Source of the DNA: Lachnospiraceae bacterium
GTDB lineage: Bacteria > Bacillota > Clostridia > Lachnospirales > Lachnospiraceae
DNA: 46,147 nucleotides
Assembly (NCBI GenBank): GCA_910576385.1
Contig: CAJTIR010000030.1
Coordinates: 1 to 46,147, forward strand
Reading direction: 5' to 3'
Positions 15,478 through 24,791 of this stretch are shown in pieces. Positions within the stretch are counted from its first letter, which is position 1. Each line of letters begins with the position of its first letter. The position numbers and the translations under genes were made by a program. The notes under the pieces were generated by a model. It ran no database searches. It worked only from the letters and a program-made list of their open reading frames with translations, and was not told where the DNA came from.

Positions 15478-16619
15478 TTACTTCGGCTATTAAAAGTCGA
15501 CATTTTTAATAGCCATACATTTTAATATATTCCAACTGTTTATGCTGAAAATAGCAGGATACTTTTTCTCTGCATGTTTGTAATTCAAGCATAAATTTTT
15601 CTGTTTTCCTGCATATCTGCTCTTTTGTATGAGCAATTTTGCCACTATGGATATTCTGTTTCAGGCTGTGGTTTAAATATTCGTCAGGATTTATTTCTGG
15701 CGAATATGGCGATGTGAAAAACAATTCTATTTCATCCTTATGCTCTGACAGCCAGCCTCTGACTATCCTGCCATGATGTACCTTCAGATTATCCACGATA
15801 AATAGGACTTTTCTGTCGGTATCTTTGATAAGACGCTCCATAAACTCTATAAATCTTTGCTGTGTCATGTTTTCTTCATAACATAAAAAATGGCAGCTCC
15901 CTTGATTGCTGATTGCCGAAATCATATTTATCTTCTCAACTTTTGAAAAGGATGGGACAGTCGGGGTCTGCCCTTTTGGTGCAAATCCTGTAACATGGTA
16001 TGCCTGGTTGTTAATTCCGGTTTCATCACCCCAGTAGATTACAGCATCCTCCTGCTTCGCTTTCTTTACAATGGCGGGATATGTTTCGTGCATAAAAGCA
16101 TTTAATTTTACATTATCCTGAAAATATGCCTTTTTTGTAGGACGCTGGCATGTCATCCCCCACCTTTTCAGGTATTCGCTCATGTTTCTCTGTGTCATTG
16201 TAATCCCATATTTCTCCCGGACTAGCTGGCATACTGCCGCACGTGTCCAGAGCATAAAGCATAATTTCATCTGGTCAGGTGATTTGTCAATCAGGATATG
16301 ATAAATTTCCTTTTCTTGTGCAGAGGTCAGCAGGCGTTTCTCGCCAAGTTTGCGTCCACGCTTTTTTTCCTTAAGACATGCCGTGCCCTCCTTTTTATAC
16401 GCACTGGAAATTCTTTTTACTGCCTGTGGTGAAATGCCAACTGTTTCTGCAATTTCAATCTGCTTTTTTCCTTTTTTTATTAGCGATATTACCTGTTTCT
16501 TGATGATTCTCCTTGTTTCAGGTGATACCGTCACTAAATTAATTGTTTTCATATTAATAGGATAGCAGAAACTTGCCTAAAAAGCTATACTATTTGTCGA
16601 GTTTTAACCGCCAAAGTAA
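15478..16619 (-). mobile_element. Complete IS630-family insertion sequence
   Basis: Imperfect terminal inverted repeats begin TTACTTCGGCTATTAAAAG on the left (15478) and TTACTTTGGCGGTTAAAAC on the right (complement ending at 16619). TA dinucleotides flank the element (15476-15477 and 16620-16621), the target duplication typical of IS630. Length is about 1.14 kb with one transposase gene on the minus strand. The element looks intact. Confidence 0.9.
15506..16552 (-). CDS. IS630-family transposase
   Basis: 348 residues. The N-terminal helix-turn-helix (KKQIEIAETVGISPQAVKRI) is followed by a winged-helix segment and a DDE domain with D176 (WGDETGI), D254 (IVDNLKVHH) and E291 (PEINPDEYLN), the spacing of the IS630/Tc1-mariner superfamily. 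It cuts and joins the element ends at TA. No frameshift; probably functional. Confidence 0.93.
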   Translation of the reverse strand: MKTINLVTVSPETRRIIKKQVISLIKKGKKQIEIAETVGISPQAVKRISSAYKKEGTACLKEKKRGRKLGEKRLLTSAQEKEIYHILIDKSPDQMKLCFMLWTRAAVCQLVREKYGITMTQRNMSEYLKRWGMTCQRPTKKAYFQDNVKLNAFMHETYPAIVKKAKQEDAVIYWGDETGINNQAYHVTGFAPKGQTPTVPSFSKVEKINMISAISNQGSCHFLCYEENMTQQRFIEFMERLIKDTDRKVLFIVDNLKVHHGRIVRGWLSEHKDEIELFFTSPYSPEINPDEYLNHSLKQNIHSGKIAHTKEQICRKTEKFMLELQTCREKVSCYFQHKQLEYIKMYGY

Positions 16620-16727
16620 TATTATGAAATGTATGGAATTGTGCCAAAATAGAAAAAGCTACGATGCATATAAGCAAATCAAGCCGAAGAAAAAAGAAAG
16701 GAGAGGTTAAAAGAGTAAGATATATTA

Positions 16728-16756
16728 TTGTGATTCAGTTGGGTGCGTGCTATAAT
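16728..16756 (+). promoter_or_regulatory. Promoter of the GNAT gene
   Basis: TTGTGA (16728-16733), a 17-nt spacer and perfect TATAAT (16751-16756) preceded by TGC (extended -10). It lies 51 nt before the GNAT start. Confidence 0.75.
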
Positions 16757-16806
16757 TTCAATATTATTGATAGCGGCAAACCAATATTTAGGAGGATAAA
16801 TTTATT

Positions 16807-17235
16807 ATGGAAACAGTGATTTATGAGGGGATTCCCAATTATGCAAAAGAAGTTAGACAGAAAGTATTTGTAGATGAGCAAGGATTTCATAATGAATTTG
16901 ATGATATAGATGAAACAGCTACACATATTGTAATGTTTGACGAGGATAAGATACCTATTGCAACATGCCGCATATTTTGGGATACAGTGATGAATACATA
17001 TATATTAGGCAGGCTTGCGGTTATCAAAGAATATCGTGGTAAAAGTATAGGTTCTGTTATTGTTAAAGAAGCAGAAAAATATATTCAAAAAAGGGGTGGA
17101 AAATGTTTAGCTTTACATGCCCAGTGCAGGATAACTGCTTTTTATCAGACTTTAGGTTTTACTGAATTTAGCGATATTGATGATGATGAAGGCTGCCCTC
17201 ATATTTGGATGAAAAAAAGCTTTTGCGGGATATGA
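16807..17235 (+). CDS. GNAT-family N-acetyltransferase (ElaA/YjcF-like)
   Basis: 142 residues. The fold is recognised by RQKVFVDEQGF near residues 19-29, LGRLAVIKEYRGKSIGSVIVKEAE, which contains the acetyl-CoA pyrophosphate loop, and the C-terminal AFYQTLGFTEF. It transfers an acetyl group from acetyl-CoA to a small amine, substrate unknown. The segment after the acetyl-CoA loop contains LHAQCRITAFY, as in ElaA-like proteins. Monocistronic with its own promoter, next to a LysR gene and a LysE exporter. Confidence 0.82.
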   Translation: METVIYEGIPNYAKEVRQKVFVDEQGFHNEFDDIDETATHIVMFDEDKIPIATCRIFWDTVMNTYILGRLAVIKEYRGKSIGSVIVKEAEKYIQKRGGKCLALHAQCRITAFYQTLGFTEFSDIDDDEGCPHIWMKKSFCGI

Positions 17236-17304
17236 TATAGTCTGATGTAAGTTGGATATTTGGTACCCAAAAAGTATTATTAGGTTGTTTAGATAGGAGG
17301 AAGT

Positions 17305-18204
17305 ATGACACTACAACAATTAAAATATATGATAATCGTTGCGGAAAGAGGTTCTATTACAGAAGCGGCAAAAGAACTGTATATTTCTCAGCCAAGTCTT
17401 TCCGGCGCAATAAAGGAAGTAGAAAAGGAATCTGGAATAACAATTTTCAGCCGCTGCCGGGCAGGAGTAGCACTGACAAAGGAAGGCATGGAATTTTTGG
17501 GATATGCAAGGCAGGTAGTTCAGCAGATGGAACTTCTGGAATCAAAATATATTGATAAAAAGCCCGCAAAACAGAGATTTTGTGTTTCCACGCAGCACTA
17601 CACCTTTACAACAAATGCGTTTGTGGAGTTGATACAACATTTCGGGCAGGAACGGTTTGAGTTTATCCTGAATGAAACGCAGACGCACCAGATTGTGGAA
17701 GATGTACGGAACAGGTTTAGTGATTTGGGAATCCTGTATCTTTGCAACAGCAATGAAAATGTGTTGAGAAAGCTGTTTGAAGAATACAATTTGAACTTTT
17801 TTGAATTGTTTACTGCAACGCCTCATATTTTTATAGGTAAAGACCACCCGTTGGCAAAATGCGCATCTGTCAGACTGGATGATCTGAAACCATATCCACG
17901 GCTTAGTTTTGTACAGGGAACTTATGAATCTTCCAACTATTCGGAGGAACTTTTCAGCAATGAACCCGCTGAAAGGAGTATTAAGGTCAGTGACCGTGCT
18001 GCTATTGTAAATCTGATGATTGGATTGGATGGATATACCATTTCAAGTGGTATTTTCCCTAAATATCTGCAAGGGGATTCTATCATTTCTATCCCTCTGG
18101 AGGAAGATGAGGTGATGCATATTGGATATATACTGAATAAGGATAAAGAACTGTCGGAATTGGGAGAGATTTATGTTGAGGCTTTGAAACAGTACCAAAC
18201 ATAA
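17305..18204 (+). CDS. LysR-family transcriptional regulator (paralogue of the one at 13550)
   Basis: 299 residues with RBS AGGAGG directly upstream. The helix-turn-helix is AAKELYISQPSLSGAIKEVEKES. The effector domain shares SFVQG, FTTNAFVELI and SDRAAIVNLMIGLDGYTISSGI with the paralogue. It stands immediately upstream of the LysE-type exporter gene with a LysR box between, the classic arrangement of a LysR activator and the exporter it controls. The inducer is probably the exported amino acid (inference). Confidence 0.9.
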   Translation: MTLQQLKYMIIVAERGSITEAAKELYISQPSLSGAIKEVEKESGITIFSRCRAGVALTKEGMEFLGYARQVVQQMELLESKYIDKKPAKQRFCVSTQHYTFTTNAFVELIQHFGQERFEFILNETQTHQIVEDVRNRFSDLGILYLCNSNENVLRKLFEEYNLNFFELFTATPHIFIGKDHPLAKCASVRLDDLKPYPRLSFVQGTYESSNYSEELFSNEPAERSIKVSDRAAIVNLMIGLDGYTISSGIFPKYLQGDSIISIPLEEDEVMHIGYILNKDKELSELGEIYVEALKQYQT

Positions 18205-18209
18205 ATAAA

Positions 18210-18228
18210 ACATAGGCTTATCCTATGT
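18210..18228. promoter_or_regulatory. LysR-type box upstream of LysE-family exporter
   Basis: ACATAGG-CTTAT-CCTATGT is a perfect 7-bp-arm palindrome fitting T-N11-A. It shares the ATAGG-N5-CCTAT core with the box before cysK at 6020-6038. It lies 6 nt after the LysR stop and 76 nt before the exporter start, followed by a half-site-like ACCTATTA at 18251. It lacks a T run, so it is not a terminator. Confidence 0.6.
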
Positions 18229-18303
18229 AACAGCATATAAAACAGATATTACCTATTACATGACGTTCCGTGCTAAGATATAGAAATGGAAAGGAGGCAA
18301 AAA

Positions 18304-18888
18304 ATGCCGGGTTATGTATTAGGTAATTTTTTTATTTATTCTGTTATCAATGCTTTTACGCCGGGACCGGGAAATATACTGGCGTTAAATACGGTAGCAA
18401 ATTATGGATATAAAAAAGGGAGACCGCTTTATTGGGGGATATTTGCAGGATATTATGTTGTACAGATAATTTGTGCTGTTTTCGTGTTTGGGGTAAGCGC
18501 CTTTTTACCGGATTTACTTGGAATCATGAAATACATAGGCGCTGCCTATATTTTATGGCTGGCAGTCCATATTGCGTTAAGCAAACCAACTACAGGCACT
18601 GTGGAAAAGTCAGCATCATTTCTAAAAGGATTTTTACTTCAGTTTGTCAATGTAAAAATCTATTTATTCGGAATTACGGCATTGACAGGATATGTTACGG
18701 AATATAGCGCCTCTCTATGGGTTTTGCTCCTATTTGAGATTATCATAGCCACGATTGGAACGATTGCAACGCTTACTTGGATTGGCATGGGGGTATTGAT
18801 ACAGAGGGCATATCAAAAATATTACAGGATAATTAACATTATTCTTGCTTTAACATTATCAGAGTGTGTGTATAGCATGTTGAAATAG
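18304..18888 (+). CDS. LysE/RhtB-family amino acid exporter
   Basis: 194 residues from ATG 18304, 6 nt after AAGGAGG. The N-terminal INAFTPGPGNILALNTVANYG is the family signature, followed by a GY-KG loop and about six membrane helices. Members export lysine, homoserine, threonine or cysteine derivatives. The adjacent LysR gene and the box shared with cysK make a sulfur amino acid or its acetyl precursor a candidate substrate, but this is not shown. Confidence 0.88.
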   Translation: MPGYVLGNFFIYSVINAFTPGPGNILALNTVANYGYKKGRPLYWGIFAGYYVVQIICAVFVFGVSAFLPDLLGIMKYIGAAYILWLAVHIALSKPTTGTVEKSASFLKGFLLQFVNVKIYLFGITALTGYVTEYSASLWVLLLFEIIIATIGTIATLTWIGMGVLIQRAYQKYYRIINIILALTLSECVYSMLK

Positions 18889-19782
18889 TGAAAGGGGTGT
18901 TGCAAACTTTGAAGATTGTGCAAAGCACCACATATGTTTATGACTCTACGGAAGAAGTTGCAGCATTGTTTGATGATCCGATGAAGTCATTGATCTATTC
19001 CAGATTTGGAAATCCGACAGTAATGGCGGTTGAAGATAAGATTGCAGAGCTGGAGGGCGGCATTGGCGCAATGTGTACTACATCAGGGCAGACGGCTGTG
19101 CTGTTGTCATTACTCAATATTTGTAATGCGGGAGACAGTTTTATCAGCACAATGGAAATTAACGGAGGTTCTGTCAACCTGTTTTCACATACCTTCAGAC
19201 GTCTGGGGATTGAGTGTATTTTCTGGATTTGACAGAGCTGGATGAATCCTATCATGGGATTTCCTATACAGAAACATATGGGAAGAAGGCATATATTGTA
19301 AAGGCAAGGATGCAGCTCATGCGTGATTTTGGCGTTTACCCTGCAGCGCATTCCGTGTTTTTACTGAATCTTGGTCTGGAAACATTGGCGGTCAGAATGA
19401 AGCAGTATTGTGAAAACACTATGACAGTAGCGGAATATTTAGAACAGTCAGACAAAGTGGAAAAGGTAAATTATCTGGGATTAAAGAGCGATGAAAATTA
19501 TGGATTGGCTAGGAAATATCTGAGCGGATGCAGCGGTGTTATTTCTTTTGTCATCAAAGGGGGCAAAGAAACAGCGATAAAATTTATGAATAAATTGCAG
19601 CCTGCATCAAATGAGGTTCATGTTTCATATACGAACCTGCGTATTACACCCTGCAAGTGAAACACATCGGCAGTTGACAGATGAACAGTCGGTTGCTGCA
19701 GGGATTGGTTCGTTTTTCCGTTGGTTTGGAAAATGTGGAGGACATTATTGCAGATTTGGAACAGGCATTTTCGGAATTGTGA
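18888..19782 (+). pseudogene. Decayed O-acetylhomoserine sulfhydrylase-like gene (MetY family)
   Basis: Two frames carry MetY-like sequence: 18888-19230 with QSTTYVYDSTEEVAALF, IYSRFGNPTV and TSGQTAVLLSLL, then about 19220-19660 with DESYHGISYTETYGKKAYI and FLLNLGLETLAVRM. About 120 residues that should lie between them, including the PLP lysine, are missing. A further shift near 19650 moves the conserved end (HPASETHRQLTDEQ) into another frame, and the last part (SVGLENVEDIIADLEQAF) into a third. The N-terminus is also short. The gene cannot make an active enzyme. Confidence 0.85.
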
Positions 19783-19827
19783 GTTTGAGATACTAAAATT
19801 TGTTTATTTGAAAGGAAAAGTAGAGAG

Positions 19828-20955
19828 ATGAAGAAAATTCTTTTAGCGACTCCTACCATGCATGCGGAGGAGCAGCAGTATATTCAGAAAGCATTTGAAA
19901 CAAACTGGATTTCGCCGTTAGGACCGAATGTAGATGAATTTGAGAATAAAGTGGCTGCTTATGTGGGTGCATCTTCTTCCGCTGCACTTTCTTCTGGAAC
20001 GGCGGCGCTGCATCTTTCGGTTATTCTAGCGGGGGTTAAGGAGAATGATATTGTATTTGTACCCTCCCTGACCTTTGCGGCAAGCGTTAATCCGGTAAGA
20101 TATGAGATGGCAACTCCTGTTTTTATCGATTCAGAACGTGATACTTGGAATATGGATGCAGCGGCATTAAGGAAAGCGTTTGAAAAATATCCCCACCCGA
20201 AAGCTGTTATGGCTGTGCATTTGTACGGCACATCAGCGAATATGGACGAAATCTGCGCACTTTGTAAGAAGCATAATGTTCCTTTGATTGAAGATGCGGC
20301 GGAATCGTTGGGTACGACATATAAAGGAAAAATGACAGGTACATTCGGGGATTATGGGATTTACTCCTTTAATGGAAACAAGATTATTACAACTTCGGGC
20401 GGAGGCATACTGGTTGCCAAACAGGAAAAAGATGTGGATAAAGCCCGGTTTTTATCAAGACAGGCTCGTGATCCTGCCAGACATTATCAGCATTCTACGA
20501 TTGGTTACAATTACAGGATGTCGAATGTTGTTGCAGGAATCGGATGCGGGCAGATGCAGCATATTGAAGAGCATATACAGAAGAAACACGAAATTTATAA
20601 AACGTATAAAGAAGCCTTTTCGGATATAGAAGAGATAGAAATGAATCCGTTGAACAGGGAGGCTGCCTGCAACAACTGGCTTTCCTGTATGACGATTTCA
20701 GCGGACAGCAGTGTGACGCCAACGCAGATTATGGATGCCTTAGATGCGGAAGGTATTGAAACAAGACCAATATGGAAACCGATGCATTTGCAGCCTGTAT
20801 TTGAAGAATATGATTTTATTCAGGTAGAGGATGGGATTAGCGTAAGTGAAGACATTTTTAACAGAGGGCTTTGCCTGCCAAGTGATATTAAAAATACAAA
20901 AGAGGATATGGAACGCATTATAAAAATCGTGCGGAAACAGTTCCGGCAGCAGTAA
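19828..20955 (+). CDS. DegT/DnrJ/EryC1/StrS-family PLP aminotransferase
   Basis: 375 residues, full length. SSGTAALHL near 55-63, EDAAESLG near 155-162, and SFNGNKIITTSGGG with the PLP lysine at about K185 identify the sugar aminotransferase family. These enzymes add an amino group to keto sugars of nucleotide-linked sugars for surface glycans; relatives of the same fold act on other ketones. It is the only intact gene in a run of broken biosynthesis genes and has no sugar-modifying partner nearby, so its substrate is open. Confidence 0.88.
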   Translation: MKKILLATPTMHAEEQQYIQKAFETNWISPLGPNVDEFENKVAAYVGASSSAALSSGTAALHLSVILAGVKENDIVFVPSLTFAASVNPVRYEMATPVFIDSERDTWNMDAAALRKAFEKYPHPKAVMAVHLYGTSANMDEICALCKKHNVPLIEDAAESLGTTYKGKMTGTFGDYGIYSFNGNKIITTSGGGILVAKQEKDVDKARFLSRQARDPARHYQHSTIGYNYRMSNVVAGIGCGQMQHIEEHIQKKHEIYKTYKEAFSDIEEIEMNPLNREAACNNWLSCMTISADSSVTPTQIMDALDAEGIETRPIWKPMHLQPVFEEYDFIQVEDGISVSEDIFNRGLCLPSDIKNTKEDMERIIKIVRKQFRQQ

Positions 20956-20994
20956 AATTGTCGCTGTGGCAGAATAGAGGTATAGGAGGTTTTT

Positions 20995-21986
20995 ATGAGA
21001 AGTATATATAATTTTTCTGCAAGACCGGCTGTTTTGCCGGAACCCGTATTACGGGAAGCAGCAGATGAAATGCTGGATTATAAGGGAAGTGGTATGTCTG
21101 TTATGGAAATCAGCCACCGTTCTTCTTTGTTCCAGTCCATTATTGATGAAACAGAGCAGAAATTATGCACACTTATGAACATTCCAGATGATTATGTGGT
21201 TTTATTTCTGCAAGGAGGAACTTCTTTGCAGTTTTCCATGATACCAATGAATTTTATGCGGAATAGAAAAGCAGATTACATACTGACCGGATATTGGGCA
21301 AAGAAAGCATATGAGGAAGCGAAAAGATACGGACTGATTAACATTGCAGCCTCTTCGGAGGGGATAATTTTTCATATATCCCGGATTGCAGTGATTTGGA
21401 AAATGATCAGGACTCGGATTATGTATATATGTGTGAAAATAATACAATCTATGGAAGCAAATTTCATCGCTGCCCGAACAGCCAAGGAAAGGTATTTGTG
21501 AACGATATATCTTCCAGTTTTTTATCGGAGCCGATGAAGGTTTCAGATTATGGTATGCTTTTTGGCGGCGTACAAAAAAATCTGGCGCCTGCCGGATTGG
21601 TTATCGCTATTATACACAAAGACCTGATTTCCGATATGGTTCTACCCAATACGCCAACTATGCTGCAATACAAAATCCATGCAGATAAAAAATCACTATA
21701 CAATACGCCGCCGACCTATAATATCTATATGGTTGGTAAAGTAATTAAATGGATTCAGTCATGGGGCGGTTTGGAGAAGATGAAGGAACTCAATGAAAGA
21801 AAGGCGGCAGTCCTGTATGATTATCTGGATTCCAGCTCATTGTTTTATGGTTTGGCAAATGCAGACAGCAGGTCGCTTATGAATATGAGAGCAAGTTTAT
21901 ATAATGCGATGCCGATAGAGGGTGTACAGTATTTGGTTGACTTTATGCGTGAGTTTGAAAATAGTGGTGATTATTATGCAAAATAG
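20995..21986 (+). pseudogene. serC: Decayed phosphoserine aminotransferase
   Basis: The N-terminal half ([36 protein letters not shown]) is in one frame. After an apparent extra G in the run at 21359-21362 the protein continues in a second frame ([15 protein letters not shown]..., then GVQKNLAPAGLVI with the PLP lysine). Near the end, ADSRSLMN is joined directly to MRASLYNAMPIEGV, so about 35 residues around the conserved GHRSVGG are missing. Normal SerC is about 360 residues. SerC makes phosphoserine, the serine and cysteine precursor, so another copy is presumably elsewhere. Confidence 0.88.
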
Positions 21987-22185
21987 TGATGTTTTTGAGA
22001 AAGACCGGAAGTATATTGCACATATCTATCATCGCTTTCCGGCAGCGATAAAGAACGGGCATGGAGCGCAGGCAGAAGATTATGAGGAAAAAAGTATATA
22101 GATTTTGGCAGTGGAATTGGAACAAATTGTATTACATACCCTTGCTTACTGGCAGGGGTAAATAAATCCAAGGAGGACAGCGTCT
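21976..22185 (+). pseudogene. 5' fragment of a class III aminotransferase (ArgD-like)
   Basis: The 41-codon ORF MQNSDVFEKDRKYIAHIYHRFP... stops at 22099-22101. Another frame continues with KYIDFGSGIGTNCITYPCLLAGV, together resembling the N-terminal 60 residues of acetylornithine-type aminotransferases. The rest is absent; the sequence meets integrative-element DNA near 22.15-22.2 kb, which suggests loss by insertion or deletion. The frameshift lies in the A-rich stretch at about 22087-22094. Confidence 0.55.
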
Positions 22186-22225
22186 ATGTGCAACAAACAA
22201 AATCCAACATGGAGGGAGGGATTTT

Positions 22226-22838
22226 ATGCAGCAATTACAGACGGTGGATGCTGACACGCTCCTTTATGAACTGCTTGAAAAGCCGTCCTTTGTGGTGGAT
22301 GGTCTTATCCCAACGGGCTTGTCGCTGTTTTGCGGCTCACAGAAAATCGGCAAGAGCTGGCTCATGCTGAAGCTCTGCTTTTGCGTGTCGCAGGGAATCC
22401 CCTTATGGGATATGCCAACACAGGAGGGCGATGTACTTTACCTGTGTCTGGAAGATACGTTCTGCCGTATCCAAGGCAGGCTGTTCCGTTTGACGGACGA
22501 AGCGAGCGGGCGGCTCCACTTTGCCGTGGCAAGCTGTAAGTTATCAGATGGTCTTATCGTGCAGCTTGAGGATTACCTCAAAGCATATCCCCAAAGCAGG
22601 CTGAGTGTCATTGATACGCTGCAAAAATCCGTATCGTTTCCAAAGACAACGCCTATGCAAGCGATTACGGGGATATCTTTGTGTTGGAAAAGGAAGCCGT
22701 GTGTTCGATACGGCAAAGCTGTTTGTCACTGGCAGGGACACGCCTTATCATCGCTTGCGCTATGAAAAAAAGAACTGTAAAATAAATGTTTTTATCTGGA
22801 TTAAAGGCGTTTTCGGATGCCCTTTTTCCATCTTATAG
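22226..22838 (+). pseudogene. Broken RepA-like AAA ATPase of an integrative element
   Basis: ATG 22226 follows GGAGGGAGGG. The first 135 residues are typical of the AAA_25/RepA-like ATPases of mobilisable elements: GLSLFCGSQKIGKSWLML (Walker A) and VLYLCLEDT, then SVIDTLQK (Walker B region). Near 22620 the frame shifts: the continuation RIVSKDNAYASDYGDIF is in another frame, and the C-terminal block FDTAKLFVTGRDTPY is in a third, with sequence missing between. No functional protein is expected. Confidence 0.75.
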
Positions 22839-22851
22839 GGAGGATATGCCT

Positions 22852-22976
22852 ATGGCAAAAACAGCAATACGCCTGAAAATAGAGGTTCAGCTTGTCTATC
22901 TGGGCGGCAGCATCTGGATTATCTGAAGCAGTACCACAAGGTTACATACACCAAACTTGAATTGATTTATCAATAG
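22852..22976 (+). pseudogene. TnpV-like transposon protein relic
   Basis: A GGGAGGATATGCCT site precedes an ATG, but only the stretch GRQHLDYLKQYHKVTYTKL near the 3' end resembles TnpV, the small accessory protein of clostridial mobilisable transposons. The start and body are in a different frame or lost. Confidence 0.5.
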
Positions 22977-23019
22977 ACAGACTAACGGCGGTGGGGATGA
23001 ACTACCGCCGTTTTGAAAG

Positions 23020-23358
23020 TTATTTTATTATTCTGTTCTTATCACCCCACTCACACATACCATCCAAAATAGGAATGAGTGACTTTCCACGTTCTGTCAA
23101 ACTATATTCAACTTTTGGGGGGATTTGGGGATATTCTTCTCTATGCACAAGTTGGTCTGCTTCCAATTCCTTTAAAGACAAACTTAATGTTTTAAAAGAA
23201 ATTCCACCGATATATTTTTTCATTTCATTAAATCGGACAACGCCAAATTCCATTAGTGTATATAGAATTGTCATTTTGTATTTTCCATTTATCAACGATA
23301 ATGTATAACTGAAACCTGTTGTTGCTAAACATTCTTTTGAAATGCAATGTTCGTTCAT
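23020..23358 (-). CDS. HxlR-family winged-helix regulator
   Basis: 112 residues, the usual size. The DUF24/HxlR pattern is visible: an N-terminal Cys-containing segment (MNEHCISKECLATTGF), LINGKYKMTILYTLMEFGVVRFNEMKKYIGGIS, and the recognition helix and wing TLSLSLKELEADQLVHREEY. Relatives sense electrophiles or quinones through a cysteine. It diverges from two flavodoxin-type reductases, the normal target type, so it probably controls them. The intergenic region holds a TATAAT at 23431-23436. Confidence 0.87.
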   Translation of the reverse strand: MNEHCISKECLATTGFSYTLSLINGKYKMTILYTLMEFGVVRFNEMKKYIGGISFKTLSLSLKELEADQLVHREEYPQIPPKVEYSLTERGKSLIPILDGMCEWGDKNRIIK

Positions 23359-23496
23359 TTTACACTCTCCTTTTAGTAAGTATATAACAATAATGTGTGT
23401 ACTTGATTAAAAGATAATTCTTGTTATGATTATAATATGGAGTAACACGGAAGTCAACGTGTTCCGCAAATTATAAAATAGATTGGAGATTGCGAA

Positions 23497-24042
23497 ATGA
23501 GTAAAAAAATTGTAGTAATCACTGGAAGTCCGCGCAAAAAAGGGAACAGTTTAAGTATGACGGAAGCATTTATTGAAGCGGCGGCTAAAAATGGGCATTC
23601 CGTTATAAGGTTCGATGCGGCGCAAAGCAATGTTGGGGGCTGCCACGCTTGTGAAACTTGCTATCATTCGGGAAAGGCTTGCAGTTTTGATGATGATTTT
23701 AATAAAATTGCAACGGATATTTTTCAAGCAGATATGATTGTTTTCTCAATGCCTGTCTATTGGTATTCCATTCCCGCGCAAATTAAATGCGTGATTGATA
23801 AATTATTTTCTTTTGTAGTAGGCGGTAAAGAGATAGCAGGGAAAGATTGTGCCTTGATTGCTTGTTGTGAAGAAGATGATATGTCTGTTTTTGATGGTGT
23901 CCGTATCCCAATCGAGCGTTCAGCGGCTTTACTGAAATGGAATATGGTAGGCGAGGTACTTGTGCCTGCAGTGTTAAATGTTGGTGATATTGAAAAAACG
24001 GACGGTTGCAAAAAGGCTATCGCTCTTGCAGAAAGCATATAA
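23497..24042 (+). CDS. Flavodoxin-like NAD(P)H-dependent FMN reductase
   Basis: 181 residues. GSPRKKGNSLSM near residues 9-20 is the phosphate-binding loop for FMN, and MPVYWYSIPAQIKCVIDKLF near 85-104 is the flavin-contact segment of the Flavodoxin_2/FMN_red group. Cysteines at GGCHACETC are typical of iron-sulfur flavoprotein-like relatives. It may reduce quinones or nitro or azo compounds. Likely first gene of a pair under the divergent HxlR regulator. Confidence 0.86.
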   Translation: MSKKIVVITGSPRKKGNSLSMTEAFIEAAAKNGHSVIRFDAAQSNVGGCHACETCYHSGKACSFDDDFNKIATDIFQADMIVFSMPVYWYSIPAQIKCVIDKLFSFVVGGKEIAGKDCALIACCEEDDMSVFDGVRIPIERSAALLKWNMVGEVLVPAVLNVGDIEKTDGCKKAIALAESI

Positions 24043-24059
24043 GAAAAGAGGTTGGGTAT

Positions 24060-24608
24060 ATGAGCAAAAAAATAATAATATTGAATGGAAGTCCACGTAA
24101 AAAAGGGAATACAGCTACATTAACAGCAGCATTTAAGAGAGGGGCAGAAAAAGCAGGAAATCAGGTTACAGAATTCTTCCTTGGAGAAATGAATATCAAT
24201 GGCTGCAAAGGATGTTTCGGCGGTGGTAAAGATTGCAACAGTCCCTGTGTGCAGAAGGATGATATGGAAATAATTTATCCAGTTTATCGTGAAGCGGATA
24301 TTGTAATTCTTGCATCACCTTTATATTATTGGACCATTAGCGGGCAATTAAAAACTGTATTTGACAGGCTGTTTGCTGTCGCGGAATGTGACCCTAATTA
24401 TCGAAATCCTAAAAAGGATATGGTTTTGATTATGGCGGCAGAAGGGTATGGTTTTGAAGAAAGCGAATATTGGTATGACCGCCTTGAAAAGCATCTTGGA
24501 TGGAAGAACATAGGAAAGGTTCTTTGCGGCGGGGTTATGAATGTTGGTGATATTTCAGAAAACGAAAAATTGAATGAAGCATATCAGCTTGGTGTATCCA
24601 TTCAATAA
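24060..24608 (+). CDS. Second flavodoxin-like FMN reductase
   Basis: 182 residues, 18 nt after the first reductase. GSPRKKGNTATLTAAF, CKGCFGGGKDC and SPLYYWTISGQLKTVFDRLF mirror the first gene, so the two are an old duplication in the same family. Probably cotranscribed, with a related substrate range. Confidence 0.86.
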   Translation: MSKKIIILNGSPRKKGNTATLTAAFKRGAEKAGNQVTEFFLGEMNINGCKGCFGGGKDCNSPCVQKDDMEIIYPVYREADIVILASPLYYWTISGQLKTVFDRLFAVAECDPNYRNPKKDMVLIMAAEGYGFEESEYWYDRLEKHLGWKNIGKVLCGGVMNVGDISENEKLNEAYQLGVSIQ

Positions 24609-24617
24609 AATCTGAAA

Positions 24618-24791
24618 ATGAATAAAGACACTTTTTGGCTGTTATGTCCTGTTTGCGGCGGAAAAACCCGTGACAGAGTAAGAAAAGATACAATTTTGAA
24701 GAACTATCCTCTCTGCTGTCCAAAGTGTAAGAAGAAAACGCTAATTGAAGTGAAAACCTACATACAGTTTTGCGGATATGGCAGTAAATGA
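24618..24791 (+). CDS. Cysteine-rich KTR-domain protein (copy 1)
   Basis: 57 residues. CPVCGGKTRDRVRKDT and CCPKCKKKTLIEVK form two Cys pairs, a small zinc-ribbon with the KTR motif common beside conjugative element genes in Firmicutes. The last residues (TYIQFCGYGSK) differ from copy 2 at 30690 because the gene runs into recombinase sequence. Function unknown. Confidence 0.75.
   Translation: MNKDTFWLLCPVCGGKTRDRVRKDTILKNYPLCCPKCKKKTLIEVKTYIQFCGYGSK

Noticed and set aside
18210-18228. Terminator after the second LysR gene
   Set aside because: The stem is perfect but no T run follows, and the same spacing occurs before cysK, which suits an operator.
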